Shown: positions 1 to 12,125, numbered from the stretch's first letter. The stretch: DNA of 64,000 nt from Mycolicibacterium doricum (GCF_010728155.1 NZ_AP022605.1:2852001-2916000); one strand, 5' to 3'. The notes: generated by a model from the sequence alone, not told the origin. Numbers and translations: made by a program.

Positions 1-237
1 TCACTGGTGCAGGCTGCGGTCGGCAAGGTGTCGATGCAGCAGAACATCGATATGCGCAAGATCTCGGCGTATGTGGCCATCGCAGCGGTGCCGACCGCGA
101 TGGCGGGGATCTACGGGATGAACTTCGACCACATGCCCGAACTGGACTGGATCTACGGCTATCCGGCGGTCCTGCTGTTCATGGCGTCGACCTGCTTGCT
201 GCTCTACTTCACCTTCCGGCGCAACCACTGGCTCTGA
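1..237 (+). CDS. corA: CorA magnesium/cobalt channel, C-terminal part
   Basis: Only the last 78 codons are present; the gene enters from the left edge. The segment carries the CorA signature GMN (in YGMNFDHMPEL) at the end of the first membrane helix, the short periplasmic loop, the second helix (about residues 57-72) and a positively charged tail ending FRRNHWL. CorA family members are pentameric inner-membrane channels taking up Mg2+. It converges on the SUFU-domain gene with stop codons almost touching. Identity is firm because GMN and the two-helix tail are diagnostic; the N-terminal cytoplasmic domain is not visible. Confidence 0.93.
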   Translation, partial: SLVQAAVGKVSMQQNIDMRKISAYVAIAAVPTAMAGIYGMNFDHMPELDWIYGYPAVLLFMASTCLLLYFTFRRNHWL

Positions 238-238
238 G

Positions 239-832
239 CTAAGGCGGGCTGGCCGCCCTGCGGGCCGGATCCAGCACGTCGACTCCGTCGGCCGTCCACG
301 CCTCCCGCATCGCGTCGGCACCCCTGAGTCGCACCCACGCGGCCTCCGTCGGGGTGATCGGGGTGGCCGAGAAGACCGTCACCGCGGGCAGCGGACCGGG
401 TAGCGGGACGTCGTCGATATCGCTGCTGCCCAACAGGAAAGCAGTGAACGGGGAGAGATCCCACAGCGGTGTCTCGAGGTCGATCAACGCGTCGGCCTCC
501 AGTACGAGGCCCTCGACCGCGGGTGCGGCGGCCAGTACCGCCACCGAGCGGACCAGCCCCTTGGGTGTCGGACCGCGAAGGGCCAGAACCACTTCCGCGC
601 GGGGCCCGTGTATCGCATCGGTCACCAACTCAGTTGGGTCGAACATCGGATGGCGCGAACAACCCAGCGACACGTAGTGCGCCACCCCGTCGTCGCCGGG
701 CCCGAACCGCAGCACCTCGATGCGTTCGGTGCCCAGGAAGGTGACGCTGGCGGCAGCGGGTTCGGTGGTGATGCCGACCCCTCGGAAGTGCTCGCCCAGG
801 TGAGCGCGCACCGCGGTCAGGACATCGGTCAC
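239..832 (-). CDS. Suppressor-of-fused (SUFU) domain protein
   Basis: A 197-residue soluble protein. The pattern matches bacterial SUFU-domain proteins: [11 protein letters not shown], then [12 protein letters not shown], a central hydrophobic strand region ([11 protein letters not shown]), then [14 protein letters not shown] and a final [18 protein letters not shown]. No signal peptide or membrane segment. Its GTG start overlaps the sugC stop (GTGA), so it is translationally coupled as the fifth cistron of the trehalose importer operon. Bacterial SUFU proteins have no firm general role; some act as immunity or interaction proteins. Family assignment is from motif recognition; function is unknown. 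Confidence 0.75.
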   Translation of the reverse strand: MTDVLTAVRAHLGEHFRGVGITTEPAAASVTFLGTERIEVLRFGPGDDGVAHYVSLGCSRHPMFDPTELVTDAIHGPRAEVVLALRGPTPKGLVRSVAVLAAAPAVEGLVLEADALIDLETPLWDLSPFTAFLLGSSDIDDVPLPGPLPAVTVFSATPITPTEAAWVRLRGADAMREAWTADGVDVLDPARRAASPP

Positions 833-2046
833 TCGGCGGGCTTGGCCGGTTCCGCGACCCGCGGCGGCTCCGCGGACCGCTTGTCGGGAATCGTCAGGTT
901 CTCCCCCGAATCGCCGTCGAAGATCACCAGCTTCGACGTGTCGAGCGCGAGTTGGATGGTGCCGCCCTGACGGACCTGCGACTCGGTGGACACCCGCGCC
1001 ACGAACTCGTTCTCGCCCTGTCCGGACTCGACGGCGAGCTGCTCCAATTGCGCGGACTGGGCGCCGGCGCCCTCGATGCGGAAGTGCACGTACTTCTCGG
1101 CGCCCAGCGACTCCACCATGTCGGCGATGACCTCGAAACTCAGCGCACGGATCCGGGCGTAACCGTCGAGCACCGACGCGTCCTCGAGGTGTTCGGGGCG
1201 GACCCCCACGATGATGTTCTTCGTCTTGCCGCGCCGGTTGATCAGGTCGTGCGCCTCCCGGGTCAACGTGACCTCGCCGAACGGCAGCCGCACCCCCACG
1301 TCGGTCAGCGACCCCGGGAAGAAGTTCATCGCGGGTGAGCCGATGAAGCCGGCGACGAAGAGGTTCGCCGGTGCGTTGTAGAGCTCCTCGGGCGAGCCGA
1401 TCTGCTGCACGACGCCGGAGAGCATCACCACGACGCGGTCGCCGAGTGTCATCGCCTCGATCTGGTCGTGGGTGACGTAGACAGTGGTGGTGCCCAACCG
1501 GTTCTGCAGCCGGGAGATCTCCGTACGCATCTGTACGCGCAGTTTCGCGTCGAGGTTGCTCAGCGGCTCGTCCATCAGGAACGCCTTGGGGTTGCGCACG
1601 ATCGCGCGTCCCATCGCCACCCGCTGGCGCTGACCGCCGGAGAGCTGACTGGGTTTGCGGTCCAGCAGTTCGGTGAGGTCGAGGATCTTCGCGGTCTCCT
1701 CCACCTTGGCGTTGATCTGTTCTTTCTTCACCTTCGCCAGCGTGAGCGGGAAGGCGATGTTCTGCCGCACAGACATGTGGGGATACAGGGCGTAGGACTG
1801 GAACACCATCGCGATGTCGCGGTCCTTGGGCGCCTTCTCGTTGACCCGTTCACCGCCGATGCGCAGCTCACCGGAAGAGATGTCCTCGAGCCCGGCGATC
1901 ATGTTCAGCGTCGTCGACTTGCCGCAACCGGACGGCCCGACCAGGATGACGAACTCACCGTCGGCGATCGTGATCGACAGGTCCTTCACCGCCGTCGCGC
2001 CGTTCGGATAACTCTTGGTCACCTTGTCCAAGACGATTTCGGCCAT
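829..2046 (-). CDS. sugC: Trehalose ABC importer ATPase SugC
   Basis: A 405-residue MalK-type ATPase. Walker [10 protein letters not shown] (about residues 37-45), Q-loop at VFQSYALYP, signature LSGGQRQR, Walker [12 protein letters not shown] and switch His in [12 protein letters not shown] are all intact. Roughly residues 235-370 form the C-terminal TOBE/regulatory domain typical of sugar importers. In mycobacteria SugC powers LpqY-SugAB uptake of trehalose released while building the mycolate layer. The gene follows sugB by 4 bases and precedes the SUFU gene with a 4-base overlap. Length and order match H37Rv Rv1238 as I recall it. Confidence 0.95.
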   Translation of the reverse strand: MAEIVLDKVTKSYPNGATAVKDLSITIADGEFVILVGPSGCGKSTTLNMIAGLEDISSGELRIGGERVNEKAPKDRDIAMVFQSYALYPHMSVRQNIAFPLTLAKVKKEQINAKVEETAKILDLTELLDRKPSQLSGGQRQRVAMGRAIVRNPKAFLMDEPLSNLDAKLRVQMRTEISRLQNRLGTTTVYVTHDQIEAMTLGDRVVVMLSGVVQQIGSPEELYNAPANLFVAGFIGSPAMNFFPGSLTDVGVRLPFGEVTLTREAHDLINRRGKTKNIIVGVRPEHLEDASVLDGYARIRALSFEVIADMVESLGAEKYVHFRIEGAGAQSAQLEQLAVESGQGENEFVARVSTESQVRQGGTIQLALDTSKLVIFDGDSGENLTIPDKRSAEPPRVAEPAKPAE

Positions 2047-2050
2047 CGCG

Positions 2051-2887
2051 CTATCCCTTCACCGCACCGGACGTCAACCCGGCGACGATCCGTCGCTGGA
2101 AGATGAGAACAAACACGATGATCGGGATTGTGATGACCATCGCGCCCGCCGCGATCGACCCGGTCGGTTCCTCGAACTGTGAACTTCCCGTGAAGTTCGC
2201 GATCGCCACCGGCGCCGTGATCGCCCGCTGCGTCGCCGTCAGGGACAGCGCCAGCAGCAGGTCGTTCCACGCGAAGATGAAGACGAGGATGGCGGCGGTG
2301 ACGATGCCGGGCGCAGCCAGCGGGGCGATCACCTTCCGGAACGCCTGCGCCGGTGTCGCACCGTCCATTTTCGCGGCCTTCTCCAGGTCCCACGGGATCT
2401 CCCGGAAGAACGCCGACAGCGTGTAGATCGCCAGCGGCAGCGCGAAGGTGATGTACGGGATGATCAGGCCGGGCCAGGTGTCGAACAGTCCGAGCGAGCG
2501 CTCGATGTTGAACAGCGGCGTGACCAGAGAGATCTGCGGGAACATCGCGATCAGCAGTGCGACGCCGACCAGTAACTTCTTACCGGGGAACGTCAGGCGT
2601 GCCACCGCATAGGCGGCCATGCCGCCGAACACCACCGCGATCACCGTGGTGACCAGGCCGATGCCGATCGAGTTGACCAGGGCCGAACTGAAGGCGTCCC
2701 CGTTGAAGATGCCCTTGTAATTGGCGAACGTGATCTCCGTCGGGATCAGCTTGCCGTCCTTGACACTCGAGGTCGGCTTCAGCGACAGGCTCAGGATCCA
2801 CAGCACCGGGACCAACGCATAGAGCACGACGAGGACGTTGACGACGGCCCATCCGGTCCCCCGCCCGGCGGTCACCCGCTGGTTCAT
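2051..2887 (-). CDS. sugB: Trehalose ABC importer permease SugB
   Basis: A MalG-type permease with six predicted helices; the first is near residues 15-35. The cytoplasmic EAA loop is visible as [19 protein letters not shown] followed by PLAAPG, the site that docks SugC. I place the start at the ATG reading MNQRVTAG; an upstream in-frame ATG at 2911 would add eight residues (MREERRNP) encoded inside a duplicated 26-bp sequence, which looks like a by-product of that duplication. The partner permease is SugA and the substrate-binding lipoprotein LpqY, both upstream in the same operon. Confidence 0.93.
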   Translation of the reverse strand: MNQRVTAGRGTGWAVVNVLVVLYALVPVLWILSLSLKPTSSVKDGKLIPTEITFANYKGIFNGDAFSSALVNSIGIGLVTTVIAVVFGGMAAYAVARLTFPGKKLLVGVALLIAMFPQISLVTPLFNIERSLGLFDTWPGLIIPYITFALPLAIYTLSAFFREIPWDLEKAAKMDGATPAQAFRKVIAPLAAPGIVTAAILVFIFAWNDLLLALSLTATQRAITAPVAIANFTGSSQFEEPTGSIAAGAMVITIPIIVFVLIFQRRIVAGLTSGAVKG

Positions 2888-2896
2888 CGGGTTCCT

Positions 2897-2947
2897 CCGC
2901 TCTTCGCGCAAGCGCTCATCGGTGTTTTCCGCTCTTCGCGCAAGCGC

Positions 2948-2954
<7 letters not shown>
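2897..2954. repeat. Tandem 26-bp direct repeat at the sugA-sugB junction
   Basis: Two identical 26-bp copies (2897-2922 and 2929-2954; core CTCTTCGCGCAAGCGCTCAT) lie 32 bp apart. The right copy contains the sugA stop codon, and the left copy forms the leader of sugB. The unit looks like a duplicated segment carrying sugA's last codons and the intercistronic spacer. It may change sugB translation initiation because it adds a spurious upstream ATG. Confidence 0.85.
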
Positions 2955-5430
<2,476 letters not shown>

Positions 5431-5458
5431 TCATCCGCGACGTGGCCGTGTCGCCACC

Positions 5459-5998
5459 TCAGATCGTCAAGCGCGCCAGCAGATCCCGGCCCTGTTCGGC
5501 GTTCTTCGGATCGCACAGCACGTCGTAGCGGCCGGCGACCAGCTGCATGGTCGAGCTGAAATCCCTTGTCCCACGGGCCATGGCGTACGGGATGGCTGAG
5601 GTGATGAGGCCGAAGAACACACCCGCGATCAGACCGGTGAGCAGCGCGCTCCACGGATTCGGGCTGAAGAACCCGAGAATCAGGCCGATGAACAGACCGA
5701 GCCACGCGCCAGTCAGCACACCGCCGCCCAGCACCTTGGGCCACGACAGCCGGCCGGTGACCCGTTCCACCTGCATCAGGTCCACCCCGACGATGGTGAC
5801 CTGCTGCACCGGGAACTGCTGATCCGAGAGGAAGTCGACCGCACGCTGCGCCTCGGCATACGTCGGGTATGAGCCGATCGGCCACCCCTTGGGCGGTGTC
5901 GGCAGCGCGGCGGGCACCCCAGGGGCACCGGCGGGTGAGGTGGGCAGTGACGTCGGCTGGGCACCCGATGTCGGCCCGGATTGGAAAGGACTAGTCAT
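5459..5998 (-). CDS. Membrane protein with general-stress-protein 17M-like domain
   Basis: A 179-residue protein. The Pro/Ala-rich N-terminus is followed by a GSP17M-type domain (SYPTYAEAQRAVDFLSDQQF, about residues 43-62, then QQVTIVGVDL) and two glycine-rich hydrophobic helices (about residues 88-110 and 116-137). It ends with a soluble segment (YDVLCDPKNAEQGRDLLARL). It corresponds in position to Rv1234. Family members have no defined reaction. It lies upstream of lpqY on the same strand but 175 bases away, so it probably has its own promoter. Confidence 0.8.
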   Translation of the reverse strand: MTSPFQSGPTSGAQPTSLPTSPAGAPGVPAALPTPPKGWPIGSYPTYAEAQRAVDFLSDQQFPVQQVTIVGVDLMQVERVTGRLSWPKVLGGGVLTGAWLGLFIGLILGFFSPNPWSALLTGLIAGVFFGLITSAIPYAMARGTRDFSSTMQLVAGRYDVLCDPKNAEQGRDLLARLTI

Positions 5999-6102
5999 CG
6001 CTTGTCATTCTCCTCTAGAACCCGGTTTTTGGCAGCGGGTTCACCCCAGATCAACGTTTCGGATACCGTATCGGTGCCCATCAGGTGCGCTAGGTTGAGT
6101 TC

Positions 6103-6651
6103 ATGACGAACCCGGACCGCGACCCCGAGCCCTCGTCAGGAGCCGACCCCGGTGCGAGCGGCTCCGAGCCGCACGCTGGCGGCTACGAAACGCCCGCCTA
6201 CGGCGAGCAACCCGGGTACCAACAGCCCGGCTATCAACAGCCCGGCTATCCGCCTCCGCCGCCCGGATATCAGTCCTACGGCTCGTACGGCACTCCGTAC
6301 GACACACCCGCCGGGTATCCGCCACCGCCGCCCGGATATGCGCCCTATGCCACGTCGGCCGGGTATCCCCAGCCGCCGCCGAATTACGTCGCGTTCGGGC
6401 CACCAGGGCAAGGTACCAACGGACTTGCGGTCGGTTCGCTCGTCGCGTCGATAATGAGCGTCCCTTTCTTCCTATTCTGCTTCATCGGCATCATTCCGGC
6501 TCTAGTCGGCATTGCGCTCGGCATCATTGCGCTGTCCCAGACCAAGAACTCCAATGAGCAGGGAAAGGGCCTGGCCGTTGCAGGCATCGCCGTGGGCGCG
6601 GTGACCCTGCTCGCCGGGTTGGTCATGGCCGTCGTCGTGATGAACTCCTGA
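6103..6651 (+). CDS. DUF4190-type small membrane protein with Pro/Tyr/Gly-rich N-terminus
   Basis: 182 residues. The first 110 are low complexity with repeats of GYQQPGYQQPGYP and GYPPPPPGY, a disordered proline-tyrosine tail. Residues about 112-182 carry the DUF4190 pattern: GLAVGSLVASIMS, a helix FFLFCFIGIIPALVGIALGI, the link LSQTKNSNEQGKGLAVAGI and a second helix. A -10-like TAGGTT lies about 6 bases before the ATG, suggesting a leaderless transcript. Position matches Rv1233c. It ends 3 bases from the convergent lyase gene. Confidence 0.82.
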   Translation: MTNPDRDPEPSSGADPGASGSEPHAGGYETPAYGEQPGYQQPGYQQPGYPPPPPGYQSYGSYGTPYDTPAGYPPPPPGYAPYATSAGYPQPPPNYVAFGPPGQGTNGLAVGSLVASIMSVPFFLFCFIGIIPALVGIALGIIALSQTKNSNEQGKGLAVAGIAVGAVTLLAGLVMAVVVMNS

Positions 6652-6654
6652 CGC

Positions 6655-7638
6655 TCAAGCCGGCGGACGGAACGGCTCCGCTTGGCGCGTCATCCCGGCG
6701 GCACGCCCCTTGGCCGCGACCACCAGCGCCATCTTGCGACTGGCCTCGTCGATCATCTCGTCGCCCAGCATCACTGCACCGCGGGCGCCGCCGGCTTGCG
6801 AGGTGTGCCAATGGTAGGCCTCGAGGATCAATTCGGCATGGTCGTAGTCCTGTTGGCGTGGATTGAAAATCTCGTTGCCTGCGGTGATCTGATCCGGGTG
6901 CAGCACCCACTTGCCGTCGAAGCCCAGCGCCGCAGAACGCCGCGCCACCCGGCGGAACGCCTCGACGTCGCGCACCTTGAGGAACGGTCCGTCGATGGCG
7001 TGGATCCCGTGGGTGCGTGCGGCGATGAGGAGGCGCATGAAGACGTGGTGGTAGGCGTCGCCGACGTCGTACCCCTCGGGTTGTTCGCCCACGACCAGCG
7101 TGCGCATGTTGAGGCTGGCCATCAAATCCGCGGGGCCCAGCACGAGCGCCTGCATACGCGGGCCCGCGGCGATCGCGTCGATGTGGGTCAGTCCGGCGGC
7201 GTTCTCGATCTGCGCCTCGATGCCGATGCGCCCCACCGGCAGCCCGTGCGTCGTCTCCAGTTGTGTCAACAGGAGATCGAGCGCGTGGACATGTGAGACG
7301 TCGGTGACCTTCGGCAACACGATGAGGTCGAGCTCGGCCCCGGCGGTCGAGACGACCTCGATGACATCGGCGTAGGTCCACGGCGTGGTCCAGTCGTTGA
7401 CCCGCACGCCGCGCAACTGGCCGCCCCAACCGGATTCGCCTAGCGCCATCGCGACCCGGGTGCGAGCTTCGGCCTTCGCCTCCGGGGCGACGGCGTCCTC
7501 CAGATCGAGGAACACCTCGTCGGCCGGCAACCGCTTGGCCTTCTCGATCATCTTGGCGCTGCTGCCGGGGACCGAGAGGCACGTCCGACGCGGCCGGGCC
7601 GAATCGCCGGGTTCGCGGGGTGGAATCGCGTGGTTCAC
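6655..7638 (-). CDS. CoA-ester lyase of the HpcH/HpaI (CitE/Mcl) family
   Basis: About 327 residues when started at GTG 7638 (VNHAIPP); the longer frame to 7665 would overlap the start codon of the divergent gene, so I reject it. Family motifs: RRTCLSVPGSSAKMIEKA, DLEDAVAP (metal/CoA region), PKVTDVSHV, GIEAQIENAAGL (metal-binding Glu) and LGPADLMASLN. The fold cleaves L-malyl-CoA, citramalyl-CoA or beta-methylmalyl-CoA type esters; substrate cannot be read from sequence. I recall no equivalent gene at this position in H37Rv, so this is an extra gene in an otherwise conserved order. Confidence 0.85.
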   Translation of the reverse strand: MNHAIPPREPGDSARPRRTCLSVPGSSAKMIEKAKRLPADEVFLDLEDAVAPEAKAEARTRVAMALGESGWGGQLRGVRVNDWTTPWTYADVIEVVSTAGAELDLIVLPKVTDVSHVHALDLLLTQLETTHGLPVGRIGIEAQIENAAGLTHIDAIAAGPRMQALVLGPADLMASLNMRTLVVGEQPEGYDVGDAYHHVFMRLLIAARTHGIHAIDGPFLKVRDVEAFRRVARRSAALGFDGKWVLHPDQITAGNEIFNPRQQDYDHAELILEAYHWHTSQAGGARGAVMLGDEMIDEASRKMALVVAAKGRAAGMTRQAEPFRPPA

Positions 7639-7663
7639 GGCTCTACTCTCTACCCTTTGAGTC

Positions 7664-8959
7664 ATGGCGTCGGTGAACAGGGTCTATGCGGCACGGCTCG
7701 CGGGAATGGTCGTGCTGGGTCCCGACGGCGAGTCGATCGGCCGCGTACGCGACATCGTGATCAGCATCAGCATCGTCCGCCAGCAGCCGCGGGTCCTCGG
7801 CCTCGTCGTCGAATTGCTCAGCCGCCGAAGGATTTTCGTACCGATTCTCCGGGTCACCGCGATCGAACCCAGCGCGGTCACGCTCACCACGGCCAACGTG
7901 TCGCTGCGGAAGTTCGTCCAGCGCCCGGGCGAGGTGCTGGTGGTGGGTCAGGTCCTCGACACACGGGTGCGCGTCGACGACCCCGACCTGAGCCAGCTCG
8001 CCGGAATCGACGTGGTGGTGGTCGATCTCGGCATCGAGCAGAGCCGCACCCGCGATTGGCTGGTGACCCGCGTCGCCGTGCGCACCCAGCGGCGCCTAGG
8101 CCGGCGGTCCAACATCCACGTCGTCGAATGGGCGCACGTGCACGGCCTCACGCCGTCGGGTCTGGCGATGCCCGATCAGGGTGTGGCCTCGCTGCTCGAA
8201 CAGTTCGAGGGTCAGCGGGCGGTGGAGGTGGCCGAGGCGATCCGCGAACTGCCGGCCAAACGCCGCTATGAAGTCGTCAACGCCCTCGACGACGAACGAC
8301 TCGCCGACGTCCTGCAGGAACTGCCCGTGGACGATCAGGCCGACGTGCTGCGCCAGATGAAGACCGATCGGGCGGCCGACGTACTGGAGGCGATGGACCC
8401 CGACGACGCCGCCGACCTGCTCGGCTCCATGACGCCCGCCGACGCCGAAACGCTGCTGCGCCGCATGGACCCCGAGGACTCCCAGGACGTACGCCGCCTG
8501 CTGAGCCACTCCCCCGACACCGCCGGCGGCCTGATGACGTCGGAACCGGTGGTGCTGGCCCCCGACGTCACCGTGGCCGAGGCGCTGGCCCGGGTGCGCG
8601 ACCCCGATCTGACGCCCGCGCTGGCATCGCTGGTGTTCGTCGCGCGACCACCCACCGCGACGCCGACCGGGCAGTACCTCGGGTGCGTGCACCTGCAACG
8701 GCTGCTGCGGGAGCCACCCGCGACGCTGGTGAGTGGGATCCTCGACACGGACCTGCCGAGCCTGACCCCGCAGGACTCCCTCGGCGCGGTGACGCGTTAC
8801 TTCGCTGCCTACAATCTCGTCTGCGGCCCGGTCGTCGATGAGCAGAACCACCTGCTGGGCGCGGTGTCCGTCGACGACGTCCTCGACCACCTGCTGCCCG
8901 ACGACTGGCGCGAACGGGTGACCGAGCCCGAACTGACCGGCACCGAAGGGACGGTATGA
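7664..8959 (+). CDS. PRC-barrel/MgtE N-domain/CBS-domain protein
   Basis: 431 residues. N-terminal part (about 1-80) resembles a PRC barrel (AGMVVLGPDGESIGRVRDIV). Residues about 180-290 form the helical MgtE N superfamily repeat (LADVLQELPVDDQADVLRQM; DDAADLLGSMTPADAETLL). Residues about 295-410 contain two CBS motifs starting GLMTSEPVVLAPDVTV. There is no MgtE transmembrane channel, so it is a soluble sensor-like homologue, position of Rv1232c. A TACCCT -10-like box about 9 bases before ATG suggests leaderless initiation. Its stop overlaps the DUF1003 gene start (ATGA). Confidence 0.85.
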   Translation: MASVNRVYAARLAGMVVLGPDGESIGRVRDIVISISIVRQQPRVLGLVVELLSRRRIFVPILRVTAIEPSAVTLTTANVSLRKFVQRPGEVLVVGQVLDTRVRVDDPDLSQLAGIDVVVVDLGIEQSRTRDWLVTRVAVRTQRRLGRRSNIHVVEWAHVHGLTPSGLAMPDQGVASLLEQFEGQRAVEVAEAIRELPAKRRYEVVNALDDERLADVLQELPVDDQADVLRQMKTDRAADVLEAMDPDDAADLLGSMTPADAETLLRRMDPEDSQDVRRLLSHSPDTAGGLMTSEPVVLAPDVTVAEALARVRDPDLTPALASLVFVARPPTATPTGQYLGCVHLQRLLREPPATLVSGILDTDLPSLTPQDSLGAVTRYFAAYNLVCGPVVDEQNHLLGAVSVDDVLDHLLPDDWRERVTEPELTGTEGTV

Positions 8960-9471
8960 GCGACTTGTCGGCCCGCGGGCGGCTGGACACCCCGAGGACG
9001 CCGCGCCGCATCTCGTTCAACGTCGACCGGGAGGCGGCCGGCCAATTCGGCGAGCGGGTCGCACGGTTCCTCGGCACCGGCCGGTATCTGGCCGTGCAGA
9101 CGATGATCGTGATCGTCTGGATCGCGTTGAACCTGTTTGCCGTCTCGCTGCGGTGGGACCCGTATCCGTTCATCCTGCTCAACCTGGCGTTCTCCACACA
9201 GGCGGCCTACGCCGCGCCGCTGATCCTGCTGGCGCAGAACCGTCAGGAGAACCGCGACCGGGTGTCGCTGGAAGAGGATCGGAGGCGCGCCGCCCAGACC
9301 AAGGCCGACACCGAGTACCTCGCCCGCGAACTGGCCGCGTTGCGGCTGGCCGTCGGAGAGGTCGCCACCCGCGACTACCTGCGCCGCGAGCTCGAGGAAC
9401 TGCGCGAGATGGTCGCGACGCTGCTCGCCGCGAACGACGGCGACGACCGGCGGTCCAAGCGGACCGGCTGA
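8956..9471 (+). CDS. DUF1003 membrane protein
   Basis: 171 residues with two transmembrane helices (about 38-58 and 66-88) separated by the conserved DPYPFILLNLAFSTQAAYAAP segment typical of DUF1003. A charged, predicted coiled-coil tail follows (NRQENRDRVSLEEDRRRAAQ onward; RRELEELREMVATLL). It is coupled to the upstream CBS protein by an ATGA overlap, so the pair likely acts together, perhaps in divalent-cation homeostasis (inferred from the MgtE resemblance). Position of Rv1231c. Confidence 0.87.
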   Translation: MSDLSARGRLDTPRTPRRISFNVDREAAGQFGERVARFLGTGRYLAVQTMIVIVWIALNLFAVSLRWDPYPFILLNLAFSTQAAYAAPLILLAQNRQENRDRVSLEEDRRRAAQTKADTEYLARELAALRLAVGEVATRDYLRRELEELREMVATLLAANDGDDRRSKRTG

Positions 9472-9572
9472 GCCGCATTGCGCATTGCTGCAACGGATGT
9501 GACACGAGGGTTGTATGGTGACTTGGTTCACACACCTGGGTCGGGCCAGCGCAGACGCTTAGGACGGTTGGA

Positions 9573-10919
9573 GTGCACATAGGGGGAGCAGCCGCGGTGG
9601 TGGCGGCCCGGCGTCGTGCGGGCAAGGTACTGGGCAAACCGGCCGCAGGCGTAGTCATCATCGCACCGCTCGTGCTGGCGGGCGCTGTCGGCGCATCCGC
9701 GCCGACGTTGCAGCATTCGGTGAGCAACGCCGCGGTCACACCGCTGGCAGCTGTCGCGTCGGGTCAGCGCAACTCCACGGGTCCGTCGGTCGTGGCGGTC
9801 AAGAAGGCGCCGAGCGCCTTCCGCATCGCCGCCTCCACGGTGTCCTCGCCGCCGCCGGCCGTGGTGGTCAACTCCCCGGGCAGCATGAAGATCCCTGCGA
9901 TGGCGCTGAGCGCCTACCGCAACGCCGAGCGGATGATGGCCGCCGCCGTCCCGAACTGCGGTGTGAGCTGGAACCTGCTTGCCGGTATCGGACGCATCGA
10001 ATCCGGGCACGCCTACGGCGGCGCGACCGACTCCCGTGGCACTGCGGTCAGCCCGATCTACGGTCCCGCGCTGGACGGCACCCTGCCGGGCAACGAGGTC
10101 ATCGAGCTGAGCCGCAACGCGAACCGGGTGACGTACGCCCGGGCGATGGGACCGATGCAGTTCCTGCCCGGCACGTGGGCGCGCTACGCCTCCGACGGTG
10201 ACGGTGACGGCAAGGCCGACGTGCAGAACCTCTACGACTCGGCGCTGGCCGCCGCGCGCTATCTGTGTAGCGGCGGGCTGAACCTGCGCGACCCGTCGCA
10301 GGTGATGTCGGCGATCCTGCGGTACAACAACTCCGTGGCCTACGCCCGCAACGTGCTCGGCTGGGCGGGTGGTTACGCGACGGGCGTGGTGCCGGTGGAC
10401 CTGCCACCGATCAACGGACCCGTCCCGGCGCTCGGCGAGTCCCACGTCGACCGCTCCGACGGCCTCGGCCCCGGCACCCCCCTCAATGCGATGGGCCTGC
10501 CCGCCGACGATCCCTTGGCCCTGGTACCGCTGCTGACCCGCACCGACGCGAGCCGGATGCCCGGCACCAACGTGCCCGGCTTCGCGCCCGGACAGCGGCT
10601 CGGCCCGCTGCCCGGCCCGGCGCCGAAGGCGCCGGCGACCACCGCTCCGGCGCCCGCTGCGCTTGCACCCTGGGTGCCGCCGTGGATGGCCCCGCCCCCG
10701 CCGCCGCCACCCAGCTGCGTGGTGTTCTGCCTTGACGACACGCCGGCACCGGCCGCCCTACCCGCTCCCGGACCGGTGCCACCGGCGGCGTCGCCCACGC
10801 TTCCCGGTCCACCTGCCGCGCGCGCCCCTGGACCGGTCCTGGCGCCTGCGCCGCCTGCACCGGCAGCCCCCCTTCCGGCTCCGGCACCGATCGGTCCGGC
10901 CCCGGGGCCGGTGGTGTGA
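9573..10919 (+). CDS. Secreted lytic-transglycosylase-like protein with proline-rich tail
   Basis: About 448 residues. A GTG at 9597 with AGGGGGA 8 bases upstream may be the true start. An N-terminal hydrophobic segment (AAGVVIIAPLVLAGAVGA) serves as signal or anchor. The domain at about residues 105-270 looks like a MltB/SLT transglycosylase: catalytic Glu in LLAGIGRIESGHAYGG, then AMGPMQFLPGTWARYASDGD, and ILRYNNSVAYARNVL near its end. The last 110 residues are Pro/Ala-rich. It probably trims peptidoglycan outside the membrane. Position of Rv1230c. Confidence 0.85.
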   Translation: MHIGGAAAVVAARRRAGKVLGKPAAGVVIIAPLVLAGAVGASAPTLQHSVSNAAVTPLAAVASGQRNSTGPSVVAVKKAPSAFRIAASTVSSPPPAVVVNSPGSMKIPAMALSAYRNAERMMAAAVPNCGVSWNLLAGIGRIESGHAYGGATDSRGTAVSPIYGPALDGTLPGNEVIELSRNANRVTYARAMGPMQFLPGTWARYASDGDGDGKADVQNLYDSALAAARYLCSGGLNLRDPSQVMSAILRYNNSVAYARNVLGWAGGYATGVVPVDLPPINGPVPALGESHVDRSDGLGPGTPLNAMGLPADDPLALVPLLTRTDASRMPGTNVPGFAPGQRLGPLPGPAPKAPATTAPAPAALAPWVPPWMAPPPPPPPSCVVFCLDDTPAPAALPAPGPVPPAASPTLPGPPAARAPGPVLAPAPPAPAAPLPAPAPIGPAPGPVV

Positions 10920-10972
10920 GCAGCGATACCGCCCGCGCCTGAACTGCTCGTCGGGTCGGCCTACACTCGCGG

Positions 10973-12121
10973 ATGATGTCTCAAACTCCCGATGGCCGCC
11001 AGACGGCGATCCGCGCCGCGCTGGCCAAGGTGATCGACCCCGAACTGCGCCGACCGATCACCGACCTCGGCATGGTCAAGAACGTGACCGTGGACTCCGG
11101 TGACGGGTCAGTGCACGTCGAGGTATACCTGACCACCGCCGCCTGCCCGAAGCGCAACGAGATCACCGAACAGGTCCAGCGTGCGGTCGCCGACGTGCCC
11201 GGCACCGGCGCAGTCCGGGTCAGCCTCGACGTGATGAACGACGAGCAACGCGCCGAACTGCGCAAACAGCTGCGCGGCGACTCCCGCGAGCCGGTGATCC
11301 CCTTCGCCCAGCCCGGTTCGCTGACCCGCGTCTACGCCGTCGCATCAGGTAAGGGCGGGGTCGGCAAGTCCAGCGTCACGGTGAACATCGCCACGGCGAT
11401 GGCGGCCCGCGGCCTGTCCGTCGGGGTGCTCGACGCGGACATCTACGGCCACTCCGTGCCCCGGATGATGGGCACCACCGACCGGCCCACCCAGGTCGAC
11501 TCGATGATCTTGCCGCCCATCGCGCACGAGGTGAAGGTCATCTCGATCGCGATGTTCACCCAGGGCAACACCCCTGTGGTGTGGCGTGGTCCGATGCTGC
11601 ACCGGGCGCTGCAGCAGTTCCTCGCCGACGTGTTCTGGGGTGATCTCGACGTGCTGCTGCTCGACCTTCCCCCGGGCACCGGGGACGTGGCGATCTCGGT
11701 GGCCCAGCTGATCCCGGGCGCGGAGATCCTCGTGGTGACCACACCGCAGCTGGCGGCCGCCGAGGTGGCCGAGCGGGCCGGGGCGATCGCCCTGCAGACC
11801 CGCCAGCGCGTCGTCGGTGTCGTGGAGAACATGTCCGGGCTGCTGATGCCCGACGGGTCGACGATGCCGCTGTTCGGCGAGGGCGGAGGCCGCCAAGTCG
11901 CCGAGCGGCTGAGCCGCGCGGTCGGCGCGGACGTACCGCTGCTCGGTCAGGTCCCGTTGGATCCGGCGCTGGTCTCCGCGGGCGACTCAGGAGTGCCGCT
12001 GGTGCTCTCGGCGCCCGACTCACCGGCCGGTAAGGAACTGCGCGGCGTCGCGGACGCCCTGTCGGCGCGCAAGCGGGGGCTGGCCGGAATGTCGCTCGGT
12101 CTGGACCCGGCCGGCCGTTGA
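10973..12121 (+). CDS. mrp: Mrp/NBP35-family iron-sulfur carrier ATPase
   Basis: 382 residues. Residues about 5-95 are a DUF59 (MIP18) domain (KVIDPELRRPITDLGMVKNV; LTTAACPKRNEI). A ParA/MinD-type P-loop ATPase follows: deviant Walker A ASGKGGVGKSSVTVN, switch LDADIYGHSVPRMMG and LLLDLPPGTGDVAISVAQL. Mrp proteins carry Fe-S clusters to target enzymes. ATG codons at 10973 and 10976 are both possible. It corresponds to Rv1229c and converges on tatB with a 4-base gap. Confidence 0.94.
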   Translation: MMSQTPDGRQTAIRAALAKVIDPELRRPITDLGMVKNVTVDSGDGSVHVEVYLTTAACPKRNEITEQVQRAVADVPGTGAVRVSLDVMNDEQRAELRKQLRGDSREPVIPFAQPGSLTRVYAVASGKGGVGKSSVTVNIATAMAARGLSVGVLDADIYGHSVPRMMGTTDRPTQVDSMILPPIAHEVKVISIAMFTQGNTPVVWRGPMLHRALQQFLADVFWGDLDVLLLDLPPGTGDVAISVAQLIPGAEILVVTTPQLAAAEVAERAGAIALQTRQRVVGVVENMSGLLMPDGSTMPLFGEGGGRQVAERLSRAVGADVPLLGQVPLDPALVSAGDSGVPLVLSAPDSPAGKELRGVADALSARKRGLAGMSLGLDPAGR

Positions 12122-12125
12122 GCCG

